A stretch of 64,000 nucleotides of DNA, from contig JAKSZP010014467.1 in the NCBI GenBank assembly GCA_022478985.1, positions 186,001 to 250,000 of the forward strand. The letters are read 5' to 3'. This document shows positions 1 through 12,647 of this stretch, piece by piece. This stretch comes from Massospora cicadina. Lineage: Eukaryota > Entomophthoromycota > Entomophthoromycetes > Entomophthorales > Entomophthoraceae. The notes below the pieces were generated by a model. It was given only the letters and a program-made list of their open reading frames with translations, made no database searches and was not told the origin of the DNA. Within the stretch, counting starts at the first letter, position 1; each line of letters begins with the position of its first letter. Both the position numbers and the translations under genes were made by a program.

Positions 1-3000
1 GTTTATAGTAGAAACTCCCATTACCTAAGCAGGTTGTTACCCTAATATAGATGACACTCTAGGGTTGAGTGAAGGCGTTTGGATATATTCTTTGACTCAG
101 TACCCAGAAGAGGTTGCAATTATAGTTGGGGGCGGAATCTGACTTAAAGATTAGGGATATCATTGTTGAGCGCGAATCTGGAGGGTAATTTATTAATGAT
201 GTCTGCTGTTTCCAATTGGGGTGCCACCAGAAGAGTTGGGCGTTAAATTCCCTTATAAATTCCCTTGCATAGTATTAATCAAAACATATACTTAAACACT
301 AATAGATAAATAAAAATTTATTATGATTTGAACTGCCATAAATTTAGTGCATATTTCACTATAAGGATTAGAGTTTGAACGATAGGATATCCATTGTCTA
401 ATTTATTAATGCCATGATCTTTTTGAACTCTGCGTCAAGAGAGAAGAAGAACCTCTGAACCTGATACTAGGTTAAGTTCTGCCAGAAGGAAGAGTCAGAG
501 GAAAAGTTTCCTAACATTCCAGGAGTACCTTCAATATTAGAGACATGAAAAGGCATCTTTGGACCTAATATTCAACTTGAATGTGAAAATCAAACTAAAG
601 TAATACGCTTCATCCTATTACTACCCTATTCAACTAATGATTAAAATTATACAATGCATTATAGAAACCTGTGCAGTTAACTGAAGAATTAAAAATGCGC
701 CACACAAATAGAAGTCTACATTTGATACTCATTGTCAAGAGTAACCAGCGCACTCCCCAAAGGTTAACTACAAGTTAACCATCTAGTACTAAAAAAGTTA
801 CTACAAGTTGTATTTTTGTGAGGATTCTATCACTTGTCATGGTCAGCTTTTGATAGAATTGAGCACAACGTCAATACTTGGTGTTGAGTCACCATGAAAG
901 GTTCTTTTTTAGGTCATTGAGTGTGGGAAATGCTGCAAAGATTTATCAAGAAATACTCTTTCCATTTTGGGCAAAATAGTGAACAAAGACTTTCTGCTCC
1001 AAAAGTAATTAGATCTGAATTTATTATGCTGACGCTGTTTCACCAGTAATTATCAATTTATCTCACATAAGTTTATTCCAGTCAAACAAACTATTCAAGC
1101 CATGGATTCCCACATTATACCTCTACCATAAAACCAACTGACTGATTCTGCACTGCCACAGGAAGAAGATCTTTGTATGTCACCTCTAATACTCCAATAA
1201 AAATCATTATATTTATATCCTTGACATTTTTAAAACCAACTCTCAATAGTAAAAAAATTTACTTACCCATATGTATCTTTAACTAGTAATTTAGTTTTGG
1301 ACAAAGGGAGTAGGTAGAGGGGAGTTTTTAGGATAAGGACATTCTTATATGAGTACAGATGTAAAAAGTGGTCTGCTTAACTACTCAAACACTCTTACCA
1401 CTTCTTGAAAGCAGCATGGGAGCTTCGCCCCATGTAAGATTTAATGATAAAGGACTGAGTAAGGACTATCCCAAGTACTTTAAGACCAGAAGGACAGTTT
1501 CTGTAGCGCTCATGCAGAGAGGGTGAGATGAAAGTAGGGCTTTGGGCATGCTAATTTTAATAGTCAATCATGTAGCAAAGTTTCAGCTGCGGCAAAGTTT
1601 AAGGGTTGCTGGCTGAAAACTTGCAGCTAAGGGTTAGTTGATGATGGAAGATGAGCAAGGGTTAGCCATCATTAAGATTGTTAGAATGGTGCATCAATGG
1701 AGCCCTTAAATATTATAAATTTTAGCTTTGTGACAATTTTACTATATGTTAGTTCATTAAATGATAACTTCTTTATTTGGGGTAAGCCAAATAGGGAGTG
1801 GACATTACTAAAGCTCAAAAGAGAAAAATTAACCTAAAATAGAATGGGCAAAATGATTTAAATAAAATACTAGAAACCACACAGAAGAACTAAATTATTT
1901 TAACCAAGCTGTAAGGTAAGCTGCTAACCAACCATGGGAGAGGGTGATGGGGGATTGGAAGATCTTTGCCTCATCTGGGGTGTACATGGCTTGTCATGAA
2001 GCCGATAGCACAGGTATTTAAGCATCATATAAATGGGGTAAGTTAGCATAGTGAAGCTTGTAGTTCAATCTTTGCTACAAGGTGGGTGGTTATATCTAAA
2101 AGGGCTTTATTAGCTTCAAGTTTGGTTTTGAGGAGTGTGGCAAAGGCGTCAATATTAATGCAGGCGATGCAGGTCTTCTGGCCAAACTTTGTGAAGACTG
2201 CAACTTTTTGGACTGTTTTGCAGGCAACCTATTGGAAACAGATATGTTCTCTTTGCAGGTGGGGTGCATGTTGGGGGACTTGAGGGGACAGGCCTATGTT
2301 ATAAAATGACAAATTTTCAATGGCCTTTTGGAGAGCCAACACTTAGGAAAGCAACTGCCTTTTCAGTGACTTTATGATCAAATCATAATGTGTTAGTATT
2401 TTGGGCGTGGTGCATATTATCATAAAGAATTGGTTTGCATGTTTTATGTTGAGATACATTTCATGAAAAGAGACTTGATCAAATTGTAAATAGAATATTA
2501 ATTCCTCAACTTCCTCCAAATATTGCCAGGGCTTTTAGTTGAAGCTTGATGGTTATTAGGCATATGAACGGTGTCAAGATTCAAGATGATGAGCAAGCTA
2601 AAATCCTTGCTCCTGAATCAAGCCTCAACAAATCAACTCTCAAACCAGCGCGAATGAAGACTTATACTGAAGGCACAATAACTAGATTCAATCAGGAAGC
2701 ATCATGTATATGAGAATTGATGGAATTAACTTCAGGAATACCATCCCCATTTTCCAAATCATGAGAGGCGCCACCCCCACCACTGTGGTCATGAGGATAA
2801 CGCAGTACATTGAGGGCGCCGTCCAGGTGATCAATATAGAAGGCAGTAAAATATTTTGATCCTTTAGGACATTAAAGGTCCCTGAGGCATTTTTTCCCCA
2901 TGCGTCCTATAAATATTGACACTTTCTAACACAATAAATTAGTATATAATTTCTCCTATTTCTGTTTTTTGACCTCTCTACTAAAGTTCAGCTTTGAGCC

Positions 3001-5820
3001 TATTTTTGGACTTTGGTGACAGTTAAGAGAACTGTTACACCAAGACTACCCTCTTTTAACCAAAAATTTACCTATATATTATTTTTCCATAGTTTGCCAC
3101 CTCAGAAACCCCAAACTTGTTTTTTAGGCTGCGTCATGAATGGGCCCTAATGTCCATGCTTATCACACTTCTCCCCACCTTTGTTAAATGGGGATTTTGT
3201 ATGCATGACCTATTGGGATATTTCCATTTGCCAGCGCTATCTGGCGGAAAGACATGTCAATGATCCTGGAGATCTTATTTCCCTGCTGAATGAGGTTTCA
3301 TGACCTCGCCGCCTGATCTATCACAAGTGGCCCCATGGCGAATCCTGGCCCCACCTTTGTATATTCTGGGTCTCCTGTTTCCAAATCCTTGGGGCCCTCA
3401 GGGGCCGTTATTTGTCTGTTTTTTAGGCTTATAGTTATGGTGGCAACCAGCCATTGTCCTCTGTTTGCTTCCCTCCCATCTACTTATCAAGTCATTCAGA
3501 CATATTTGCCCTTGGAATTCTGGTTTGGTTTCTGGGTGCTCACGCACCCTGACTGACAGGCCATTCTCAATTTTATCTGCCAGTTCCAAGACAGTTTAAA
3601 GGTATATGAATACTGATGTTGGTTGATACCAAACATTAAACTTCAGGATTGATACTCTCTTCTTTAAGCATAGTAAGAAATACCATTTTAAGCTCTACTG
3701 GCTCTTGAAGTTTCTTTGTGTTTCATCCTGAGGTAATATAATAAAAGTTAAATGAAATGCAATATCTAACCAGACATGAATATTCCTTCTTGCTATAAAC
3801 TTATACAATCCATCATTAAAGATATTTTATAATTGAGAGGGGGAAGGTACCTCTTTTATATTAAAAATCAATCATACTTAATCATAAATATCGGATACCA
3901 ATGAGCACGTTTCTATGGTTATCATCTAAAAAAACTCAGGATCTAAAATCCATTATTTTTAATTTGTAGTATCTATAAAGAGTATGCTTCTATAACTTAG
4001 TGTTTATTAGTTCCAGGGGTGACATATTATTTTATTTAAAGTCTAAGGACATATTGCTATTCATGACAATTCAAGAAAAATGGAATATAAAGGGTACTGG
4101 TAAAAATTGGACATAAATAAGACTTTTTTGAAGCCACTTCCAACTAAAATTAGTCCCTTAAAGCCAGGTGATAGAGCAATCCCTTTTAGGGGTTAAAGGT
4201 TGCATTGAGCTTTGTGGTCTCAAGATATCCCTTCTTAACTTTTACTAAACTGAGAACATGAAAAATGGGTCCAATTGACAAGGCTAGAATTTTTATGGCT
4301 TTAATAGCTTTGTCAACAACTCGTGGATCTATGAGAACTTAACTAATAGATGTTTTCCAGGACTTGGGCGTCATCAATGTTATCCATATTCAGCCAGACT
4401 TGTATGTTGATATCTGCGTTGATGCTAAGACATAGTACCCTGTATCATATTGATCACTTCAGCTCCATTTTCAATTATTTTTCAATGCAAGCAAGGCGAG
4501 CTATTTAAATAGGTCCAGTTTAAGTACTTGAAATGGTCGTCTATAGGCATACTTGTCCCTAAGTTTAATTTGATTTTTTCTAATTGGTCTAATGCAAGGT
4601 TATTTTTATATTATTCAATATATGTGGCTGGTATTTTTTTGTTACACTTGTATTAGTATATTTTTTGGTTTAGTTTAGCAATTTGTAAGGACTTTAAGGT
4701 TCACAGCGGACATAATCACAAATTTAGGCTTGATTACATCAGCTGCATCAAGCAGAGCTTCCTTTATATAAAGGACATATCGTAACTGCATTTTACAGAT
4801 GTGATAACATCGATATGTCAAGGTTGATATATGATTTAACTATGAAAGAAGCCATGGCTTCATAAATGTAAACATTAATTAAGTCTAAAAAAGCTTTAGC
4901 CTTGATATAAAGCGATCTAAAAATTTGTTTAGGGTTTTATTTTAGAGTAGATAATTGGCGTGAGGGCTTGTTTCTTCATACTCATATTATTCATATTCCT
5001 GGTTACATAATGAGCACTTCAATAACCTTTCGTCAAGTGTTTAAGTTGTTTATACAATGAAACATCTTTTTTAGTCTATGAGACCCAAGCAGGACAAGAT
5101 ATGTTTACCATTTTGACAATTGATTGCAATTTATTGTGGCTTTATAAGCATACAAGAAAACGTGATTCTGCCTTCCCTAGTTTAAGCTTAATTATAAAAT
5201 TTTTCTATATGGTTGGTTTTATATTTTAATATGACATGTACCCCAAGGGTTTCACGTTTGGTACTGTCCAATTTTAAATCTAATTAATCAATATTATAAT
5301 TAATTTGGTGGACTTATCTTAAATAGTTCAAGTTTATTCATGTTTTCTGAGGAAAGTTTTAAGGTAGCGTCTAAAACATCCATACATCTTTATAAGGCAG
5401 ATTTTTATCTTCAGAGTTCTAAACATGTGATAAAAAGAGGTATTTGATCCCTCTTTCAGTGATTGGAAACTTTGTAGGAGCTTCTTTATATCTTCCATTA
5501 TTCCAATTCATTTGAGTGGGTCCTTTTTCATGACTTAACATTAGTTTCTGTTATGGCTGATATGTTCAGAAGAGGGCTGCATTATTCATCTTTTTTAATC
5601 AATCTTTCGGTATCAGCCATGTGGCAATAGGTGTTTTTCTAAAGTTTTAATGATAAGCTTTTGGCCTATAAACTCATTTTTAATCTGTTGATGTGGTTGA
5701 AAAAGTTTAGGAAGTTTTTTGTGATTGAAATTATAGACTCATTTGACACAGGCTACCCTTGTTAAAAAATTCCGAGATACCACTGGAGATTTGAAGGGTC
5801 TGTTCAAATCAGGTTCTCAG
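1..5820. other. Decayed repeat DNA, no gene recognised
   Basis: No frame longer than about 85 codons and no recognisable domain. Short open frames at 2086-2283, 3335-3556 and 3398-3589 have no family features and are probably chance. A stretch near 2700-2860 reads as about 50 plausible residues on the plus strand, unrecognised. A C-rich patch lies at 3040-3560. Since a gag-like remnant (5822-6018) and a primer-site-like sequence (8034-8050) follow on the minus strand, I infer that much of this is the decayed internal part of a minus-strand LTR retrotransposon (J) whose 3' end lies outside the window. Confidence 0.35.
777..796 (+). repeat. LINE-tail micro-insertion 1
   Basis: A 20-bp insert made of AACCATCTAGTACT followed by an A-run. 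It is flanked by a direct repeat, GTTAACTACAAGTT at 763-776 and GTTACTACAAGTT at 797-809 (one base missing). The same tail occurs at 16135, 37100, 45555 and 62120. A shared 3' end, an A-run and a long target duplication are the hallmarks of target-primed reverse transcription, so this is read as a severely 5'-truncated non-LTR (LINE or SINE) insertion. Confidence 0.75.
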
Positions 5821-5821
5821 A

Positions 5822-6018
5822 TGCAGTATGTAGCTCGCTCCAGTTGAGACTCAAGATTCTTAACCCAGTCATCATCATTGCGTTGATTGGCAGAAGCTTT
5901 AGTGAACATATCCTTAAGAGCTGTTCTTTGTGCTGACATATCTTGGTGATCAAAAAATTGAAATATGTTGGATTTCAATTTCAATTCCGCAGGATCTTTC
6001 TGGATTAGTTCTTTTGCT
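5822..6018 (-). pseudogene. Gag-like remnant of element J
   Basis: A stop-free minus-strand frame of about 65 codons, rich in K, E, D and Q, with a segment reading MSAQRTALKDMFTKA and another reading DDDWVKNLESQLERA, typical of the helical, charged N-terminal part of Ty3/gypsy Gag. Downstream on the minus strand (to about 4950) further gag-like fragments can be read across stops. The position upstream of a primer-site-like sequence at 8034-8050, with element L inserted between, fits the gag of a minus-strand element. Homology is inferred from composition and context only. Confidence 0.4.
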
Positions 6019-6661
6019 TTTTAAAAATACTTATTAATTTTCAGAGTCTATAAAAAAAGATTCGGCGGTAGCAGGAATTACTTTGCATGACAATTTCCCT
6101 AATCTTCTCTTTTAACTCCATATCATTAACTGAATGATGTTAAGATGGATGGAGGAAATGATGATTGTCCTAGATAGAACAGGTTTTAACCTGTTATGGC
6201 ATTTTTACACCACACTAGCTTGTGACTACAGGTGTGAGCAGCTACACCCTGTTTTGATAACTTCAGAGTAAATGGTACAGATCCAAGTAATTTGTTGTAT
6301 AATGTGAACGCAGTTTGCTTTAAACTTTCTGTTCACATACAAATGTGCCAAGAAGATAAATATAGACCTGTTTGTAAGCCAAGCTTAATGCATCTTTGGT
6401 ACTAATATAACGTAGCATTTCTTTGTAATGAACACCTAACAATTGTATGATAGAATGCAAGACCAGCTGTACAAAACTTTGACTATTGATATAGTTTTGC
6501 TGCAGTATCTCTCAGTGAGAGTGTTGGTTAAATAAAAACTCATTATTTTTTGTCTATGGCAAACGCCCTTTTGTGGTAACTTGGTCACCAAAATAGAATT
6601 ACAATCGTGAGGCTTTTCATTACTTTACTAGAAATCCAGGTAATACATCTTGAACATGGTA

Positions 6662-7068
6662 TAGTCATAATCCAGAATTTCCAGATTTTGGCTTTTGTGG
6701 TCAAACGTAAATTGAGTTTGAGTACCCCCTCCTAAAGCTTGGTGGAACTATGTAAATGCATAACTCTGACCTTTTGGTTATCCCTGACTGTTTACAATAT
6801 AAATGCCTATATTGATCTGGTAGCGCAGCTGATATCTCTACAAAAACAGTCGTATTTCCAATCCTGTGCATTCAATTTCGCCAACCTTTGGTATAAAAGC
6901 TTCCCCCAAATTTGAAGTGAACCTCATCTTGAAATTATGCGAGTTTTTGGTCACAGTTTGGGGCATGTTTTTTAGATTTACTAGAAACCCACTTGGTCCA
7001 ACATAAAATTAGGCTTTTTTGGAATTACCAGTCCTTAACATCTTTGGTTGATGTAGTGGCCTTCAACC
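6662..7068 (+). repeat. Left LTR of element L
   Basis: Matches 7455-7858 through conserved blocks: a shared region near 6725-6775 versus 7510-7565, a TATAAA-like block (6890 versus 7680), and the ending GATGTAGTGG. Many substitutions and small indels show age. Boundaries are accurate to about 10 bp. Confidence 0.65.
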
Positions 7069-7454
7069 CTTTTATTACTAAGAGATCTTGCGTTGCCATC
7101 CCTGGTGATATGCCATGTCCAAAGTCTGCATGCCACCATGTTGTTCACTGCGCTCCCAACTTATACTCTACTCTCATTCAGCTCACGTGCACCCATAAAG
7201 CCATCCCCCCTCTAGTGACACACAACGCGTGCCCTCTGTTATAATCCCGCTTGTCTGCCACACTATGCCTGTCAGCCTGAATGTGACCATACTTTGCAAG
7301 CCAGTAGACTTGTTTTGGGGCTCCACCATGCTGCAAGTTCCTGGGGACTGAGGGCCAGTTAGTGGCTCTTGCACCAGCGCCTGCCATGCCAGTTGTTCAT
7401 CATCCCCTCTCTTCTGCTGCTGCATGCAAATGCCTCCATCTTGAAAGGTGGTGA

Positions 7455-7858
7455 TGTCATATTCGGACCTTCTATATTGTGGCATCTGCTGTAAAACGTG
7501 ACTCAAGTTTAAGTCTCCCTCCTTGGAGCTCAGTGGAATTCCCACTAATGCATAACTACAGATTTTTTGGTTATGCTGAAGGTTTATCAAGTCAAATATT
7601 TTATTGATCTGAATGCGCAGCCAGAATTTCTACTTAACCTTGGTGTGTTCCTCCCCAAGCTTCTAATTTTACTGACCCTCAGTATAAAGTCTCTCAAATA
7701 AAAAGAGAGCTTCATCTTAGAATTCTACCAGTTTTTTCAGCTGCAGTTTTGTAGCCTGTTTTTAGCTAAAATAAAAACCACTTTGTAAAATTGGTGTTTT
7801 CTTTTTTAGATTTACCAATCAATAATGTCTCTGGGCTGATGTAGTGGGCTTTATCACA
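7455..7858 (+). repeat. Right LTR of element L
   Basis: Starts TGTCATATT after the purine tract and ends TATCACA, giving the usual TG...CA termini. TATAAA-like sequence lies at about 7682. Confidence 0.7.
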
Positions 7859-8033
7859 TTACAGGTATCTCTAAAGGATTCAAATGTACTTTATATAATT
7901 ATACTTTGGGTTGAATTACAATTAGACTATCCTTCTAATTTCTTTTTCATTCAATTATTAAAATTTATTATCTAGTTTATCTTTTCAGGGTGCAATCAGT
8001 TAGTTGTGGAAAAAGATTAAAGTGGTGATTGAT

Positions 8034-8050
8034 GCCCACTGTAGTGAGCA
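8034..8050 (-). promoter_or_regulatory. Primer-binding-site-like sequence of element J
   Basis: The plus strand reads CCACTGTAGTGAGCAACA, two mismatches from the reverse complement of the primer site shared by families A, B, D and G (TGGTGCTCACTACAGGGG on the sense strand). It lies just before TGTAGGG at 8051, a possible LTR edge, so the element would be on the minus strand with its internal part to the left. Confidence 0.55.
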
Positions 8051-8147
8051 ACAGTTGTAGGGTTTCTGTTTTTTAGATGCTCAATGGTACTTATCAAAAT
8101 AAGAATCTGCAATAAAGGCACTTGAAGTATTCTGAGTATTATAGTAT
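8051..8147 (-). repeat. Fragment of element J 5' LTR, cut by element F
   Basis: About 97 bp beginning TGTAGGG right after the primer-site-like sequence. Homology to the F LTR starts near 8148, so this piece is read as the edge of an older LTR into which F inserted; the remainder would continue after 57269. No second copy was found to confirm it. Confidence 0.35.
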
Positions 8148-8830
8148 TGTCCTTCTCACTCATGAAGTGCTGATAAAAAGGGTTGAGCCAATTGCAATAA
8201 GTTGATTACTTGGTCAAAGGGTGCATTGCTAAGAATTTGGAGAGACTTGTTTTTAAATATGTGGGATCTTTTCTCATGATTCCAATAATGTTCAATCTTG
8301 TTAAGCCTTGTAATTTTCTTTACAATGGCTTTTCCTAAGTACATTCGAGATCCTCTTAAACTTTTCTAGAACAATAATGCTAATTTCAAACCTTTAACAT
8401 TAGTTTTCTATACTTGGCGTTTATAGCACCAAAATAAAAAAACAAAGACAGATTTTGTGAAATAAGTTATTCTTATTCAAGTAAAAGAATATATAGTGCT
8501 TAAGAGATTTGGGGTGCTAATTAGACTTGATCTTTATTAAGACATTATCTTCTCATATGGTGATTTTTCATTTTTAACTTAGATTCAGGTTAGCTGAGCT
8601 TAGTTCCCTATTTTCTATGATCTTCTGAGTCTAATCTAAAGATGTACTGTGGAGCTCTTAATTGTATGTAATTGCATAAGTGTGGTCTGAGTCTAGCTGT
8701 GTCTTCTGTTGTTCTCATGACCCTTGTGGCTCTTACATCTGCATGTGTGTTTTTGGGCATCTTAAACACAGGCTTTTCTATAATCAACTCGCTTCTCAAT
8801 TTGTGGGATAGTCTCACTTGTTGGAGTCAT
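8148..8830 (-). repeat. Element F left (3') LTR, part 1
   Basis: Aligns along its length with 56448-57110: shared blocks include GAGCCAATTG near 8185 and 56482, ATATATAGTGCTTAA near 8490 and 56776, and TACTGTGGAGCTCT near 8645 and 56960. Interrupted by element H at about 8830 and resumed at 17889. Confidence 0.75.
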
Positions 8831-9774
8831 ATCTCGAACTTTTTTAAGTCTAATGAACAGGTTTTGACTAGGTTATAAGATAAAAGATAGTTCTGGCTGA
8901 ATGTAGATAACTATCAAGTTGTGTTTTTTTACAAGCGGTCCCAACCCCACTCAGGTAAACTCTTATATGCAAGTGATATCTAACTCACTTCAGGTCATAT
9001 AAGAAAATAGATAATGGTAACTAATCCCTTTAACTCTTCCAATAAAGCAAGAATATAATAAATATCAGTATCTATATTCCACTTAATTTGATATATCAAG
9101 TAGCTATGTAGGAAATTTTTGTGCTCAACTCTTTAATTATACCTCAATAAAAATGACATAAATTGCCAATGAACTCAATCTTAAAGAGTCATATTATTGA
9201 TATATAATTCTTACATATATCCATCCACCTAGTCAGCATTCATCACGATTAGAGTATGACCCTTATAGGCTGGCTTCCAAATTAGCGTGTTCCATCGCCT
9301 TTAGCCAATCCTAGTAGACTAACCTTTAAGAGCTAGCAGCCATGCTTAAGTAATGAAACAAATCACCCACTCATGACAGAAAACAATGCCCAATCTAAAT
9401 ACAAGTTACTGCAATGAAAAGCGTTATTAGCGCCTCAGTGACTCCAACTAACTTTATTGATTAGTCTCATCCCAATCAATTGATATAAGGAATTTAATTG
9501 TTGACTATTCAGGCAACACAAATTTACTTCTACCTATTTTTTGTTATTTTTACCAAGCCATTATTTATCTAAGTTTGGGTTCAAATTCCAATATTAATAC
9601 TCAACTAATGCCTAATTATAGAACATCTCCAATATATAAATATTAATTATCTGTTTAAGTAATTATTTTAATATCCAACATGGTTAGTTAGTATCAAGCC
9701 TAAACATAGAATTAAGGTAGATAGATACTTGTTATCTGGCACAGCTGGATAATATGGTCATATAAAATTAAAAC
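8831..9774 (-). repeat. Element H left (3') LTR
   Basis: Pairs with 16944-17888. The first bases (ATCTCGAAC versus TGTAAAC in the other copy) show terminal decay. The end is placed at TTAAAACA by alignment with CCCAACA in the right copy. Confidence 0.7.
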
Positions 9775-9886
9775 ATCCCTAACTTGACAGACTTTATCCA
9801 GCAAATAATGTCTCACTGGTCTAAAAGTTCGCGTTATTACCATTTCTTATAGATCTCCCAGAGGCGGATGCTGCTTTGTTCCATGC

Positions 9887-11170
9887 TGTCACAAATTTTG
9901 CAATCCGCTACATCAGGGCTCTGCCAATGTGCCAGGCCAAATAGTATGAGGACTGCTGACCCTTGCTATTTCGCCTTCATAGGCGTAACATCCACCTACA
10001 AGTCCACATCCAACCCACCAACTCAGCATACCAATAACTTCGCCTTAACGCCAATGGCCCTTTTTGGGAGTGCACCAGTGGTCCTCAACCCCCTTCATGG
10101 GTGGATCATCCATTGCTACTTCTCCCTCATGACCAATTTTCATCCCCTTTTGGGTGTGCACTGGAAAGTCCGTCCCTCATCCTGGGGCCATGGCTCCCAC
10201 GCTACACCACCCTTATGGCTGACGGCCATCAGCCCATCATTGTTGGTGGTGGTTGTCCAGATTCCCGTTGGGGTTTCTTGTAGGGATGAGGTATGGGAGC
10301 TGACTGCATTGGCCACTCCAAGAGCATCACCCCGCGCCTCTCATCGGGGATCTCCTGTCCCATCTTATACTAACAAGCCGCTTTTACTACTTCAACATGT
10401 AATATGAATGGCCAAAGAATATATCTTTAATAGGAGGGAACTACAGCTATTTTAACTAGGCTATTTCATATTTGAAACCCATCGGCATTCTTTGCTGGGA
10501 CCTCATCCAACCGCTATACTTCCACAGTACTAATTCCCTCCCAATCCATCATTCCCAAACGCCAAATATTAATTTTACTCATCCTCAGCATCAGTTGCTG
10601 GTAAGTCATATATAAATTACTATTATAAAACATCAAATATTCTTGGCATCAGTTGCCAGTATTCAAAATCAGAGGCGGCAGAATCATCATTGCTCACTCT
10701 CATAATGGAAATCTCAGCATTTCGCTGGAAGATTGATTTACTCATCATAAGTCTCTGACTAATCCCTAAATGACTAACTGATTGGATCATCATTGGCATC
10801 AGTTACCAGTGATCTTGATAACCTAACATTGAATTGGCATTCTGCCAATGACCAATCTTTAATTAAACTCTCAATATCATTGGTGTATTTCGCCAGTAAA
10901 ATCTTTTATTTAGATATTAACATTTAATAGATCATCCTCTGCCTTAGTTGCCAAAAAAAAACATTAATTGCTGTTGGAGATTAGCCCCAACAAATCCAGC
11001 CCCAGCGGAACCATTGAATTAGCAGAACACAACTAAATATGGAGCACAAATGGGTACGTTTTTATTTAATATCTTTAAAACGAGGTAATTAATCATTCAG
11101 GCCATGACTGACCAATATTGACCTTAAAATTGGGAACTAGGGGAGTGATCCATCTGATAAAAAAAATATT
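9887..11170 (-). repeat. Element G left (3') LTR
   Basis: Starts TGTCAC. Carries a series of imperfect inverted repeats of the type TGGCATcagtTGCCAG, seen near 10586, 10643, 10715, 10793, 10834 and 10880. The junction with the interior is placed at the pyrimidine run; its last 20 bases are poorly matched to the right copy. Confidence 0.8.
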
Positions 11171-11330
11171 CCCCCCTTAGCCATATATTATTCCTACAGC
11201 GCGGCTCCACCTATGTGGTGGACAAAGATCATCTCAGCGCCCCTCTTCCAAGAAGCGCTAGGTACAAAATAGTGGCTTTTGAAATCTCCAAACCATACCT
11301 CCAACCACTTGAGTAGCACAGAAGTGGAGA

Positions 11331-11348
11331 CCCCTGTAGTGAGCACCA
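11331..11348 (-). promoter_or_regulatory. Primer-binding site of element G
   Basis: Plus strand reads CCCCTGTAGTGAGCACCA immediately before the right LTR, that is TGGTGCTCACTACAGGGG on the sense strand. It would pair with the CCA end of a tRNA to start minus-strand DNA synthesis. The same site is used by A, B and D. Confidence 0.8.
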
Positions 11349-11349
11349 A

Positions 11350-12642
11350 TGTCATGAGTTTTGCAATCTTCTACATCAAGGCTATGCTAGCGTTCCAGGC
11401 CAAACAGCATGAGGACTGCTGACCTTGCTATTTCGCCTTCATGGGCGTAACAACCACCTCAAGTCCACGTCCAACCCACCAACTCAGCAGAACAACATCT
11501 TCGCCTTAGCGCCATTGGCCCTTTTGGGAGTACACCGGTGGTCCTCATCCCCCTTCCCTGGTGGCCTAACCCCTAGCTACTTTTCCCTCATGACCAATCG
11601 CCAGCACCTCTTGGGTGCACTGGCAAGTCCATCCCCCATCTTGGAGGCCATGGCTCCCACGCTACATCACCATCATGGCTGAAGGCCATCAGCCCATCAT
11701 TGTTGGTGGCCGGTTGGCCAGTTTCCCATTGGGGGTTTCTTGTAGGGCTGAGGTATGGGAGCTGGCAGCGTCAGCCACTCCAGATGCATCACCCTGCACC
11801 TGCGCTGGGATCTCATGTCCCATCTTATACCACCAAGCTGCTTTTACTACTTCAATAAATAATAAGATGCAAGAAAGAGGGATCTTTATTAGGAGGGAAC
11901 TACAACTATTTATACTATGCTACTTCGCTTATTCAAAACCCCTCAGAATTTTGTGCCAGAAACTCATCCAATTGCTACCCTTCTGTGGAACTAATTCCTT
12001 CCTAATTCATCCTTCCTAAAATCCAAATATTAATTCAAGTTCCTCAGCATAAGTTGCTGGTCATTCATATACAAATTACTATTATAAAACATTATCAAAT
12101 ATCCTTAGCATCAGTCGCCAGTATTCAAAATCAGAGGCGGTGGAATCATCACTGCTCACTTTCATAATGGAAATCTCAGCATTTTGCTGGAATAATGATT
12201 ATCCTCATCATAAGTCGCTGGCTAATCCCTAAATGACTAACTGATTGGCTTATCAATAGCATTAGTCACCAGCGATCTTGATTACCTGACATTGAATTAG
12301 CATTCTGCTAATAACCATTCTTCAATGAAACTCTCAATATATCCTTGGTGTGAATTTCAAGTTAATTTTTCTATTTAAATATTAACAATTAATAGATCAT
12401 CCTCTGCCTTAGTTGCCATTGATGAAATAACATTAATTGCTGTCAGGAATTGGCCCCAAAAAATTCAGCTTTGGAAGAACCAATGAATTAGCTCAACCCA
12501 ACTAAAATGGGGAGCACAAATGGGTACTTCTATCATTAATATCATCAAGATAACTAGGTAATCGATCACTCCACTAGGACTGACAAATATTGACTCTAAT
12601 TTTAGGAATTAGGGGAGGATCCATCTAGTTAATCTTCTGACA
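11350..12642 (-). repeat. Element G right (5') LTR
   Basis: Begins TGTCATGAG and ends TTCTGACA, followed by CATGC, the target duplication. It contains the same family of short inverted repeats as the left copy. Divergence from the left copy is moderate, with many scattered substitutions. Confidence 0.85.
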
Positions 12643-12647
12643 CATGC

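Larger units (their letters stand above)
6662..7858 (+). mobile_element. Element L: short non-autonomous LTR element
   Basis: Two direct repeats of about 405 bp (6662-7068 and 7455-7858) flank only about 386 bp of internal DNA. The right copy starts TGTCATATT directly after a purine-rich run (TTGAAAGGTGGTGA), the expected polypurine tract and LTR start, which gives plus orientation. The internal part is GC-richer than its surroundings and has no recognisable domain; small open frames within it on both strands look like chance. Layout and purine-tract end match element I (21022-22298), so both belong to one TRIM-like family that would need enzymes from another element. No clear 5-bp target duplication remains, and the left LTR start is approximate. 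Confidence 0.7.
9887..12642 (-). mobile_element. Element G: LTR element with only about 180 bp inside
   Basis: Two LTRs (9887-11170 and 11350-12642) surround an interior of about 180 bp that keeps a pyrimidine run (CCCCCC at about 11171, the polypurine tract on the minus strand) and a primer site (11331-11348), but no gene. Target duplication is exact: CATGC at 9882-9886 and 12643-12647. It is either a large-LTR non-autonomous element or an internal deletion derivative. It sits in the interior of H. Open frames inside its LTRs (9868-10407, 11425-11682, 11615-12019) are not conserved as proteins between the two copies. Confidence 0.85.

Noticed and set aside
7183..7590. 135-codon minus-strand frame
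   Set aside because: It runs across the interior and right LTR of element L, has no domain, and its length is explained by the GC-rich interior.
9868..10407. 179-codon plus-strand frame, and similar frames at 11425-11682 and 11615-12019
   Set aside because: They lie inside the LTRs of element G. The two LTR copies do not keep the same frame, so it is not a conserved protein.
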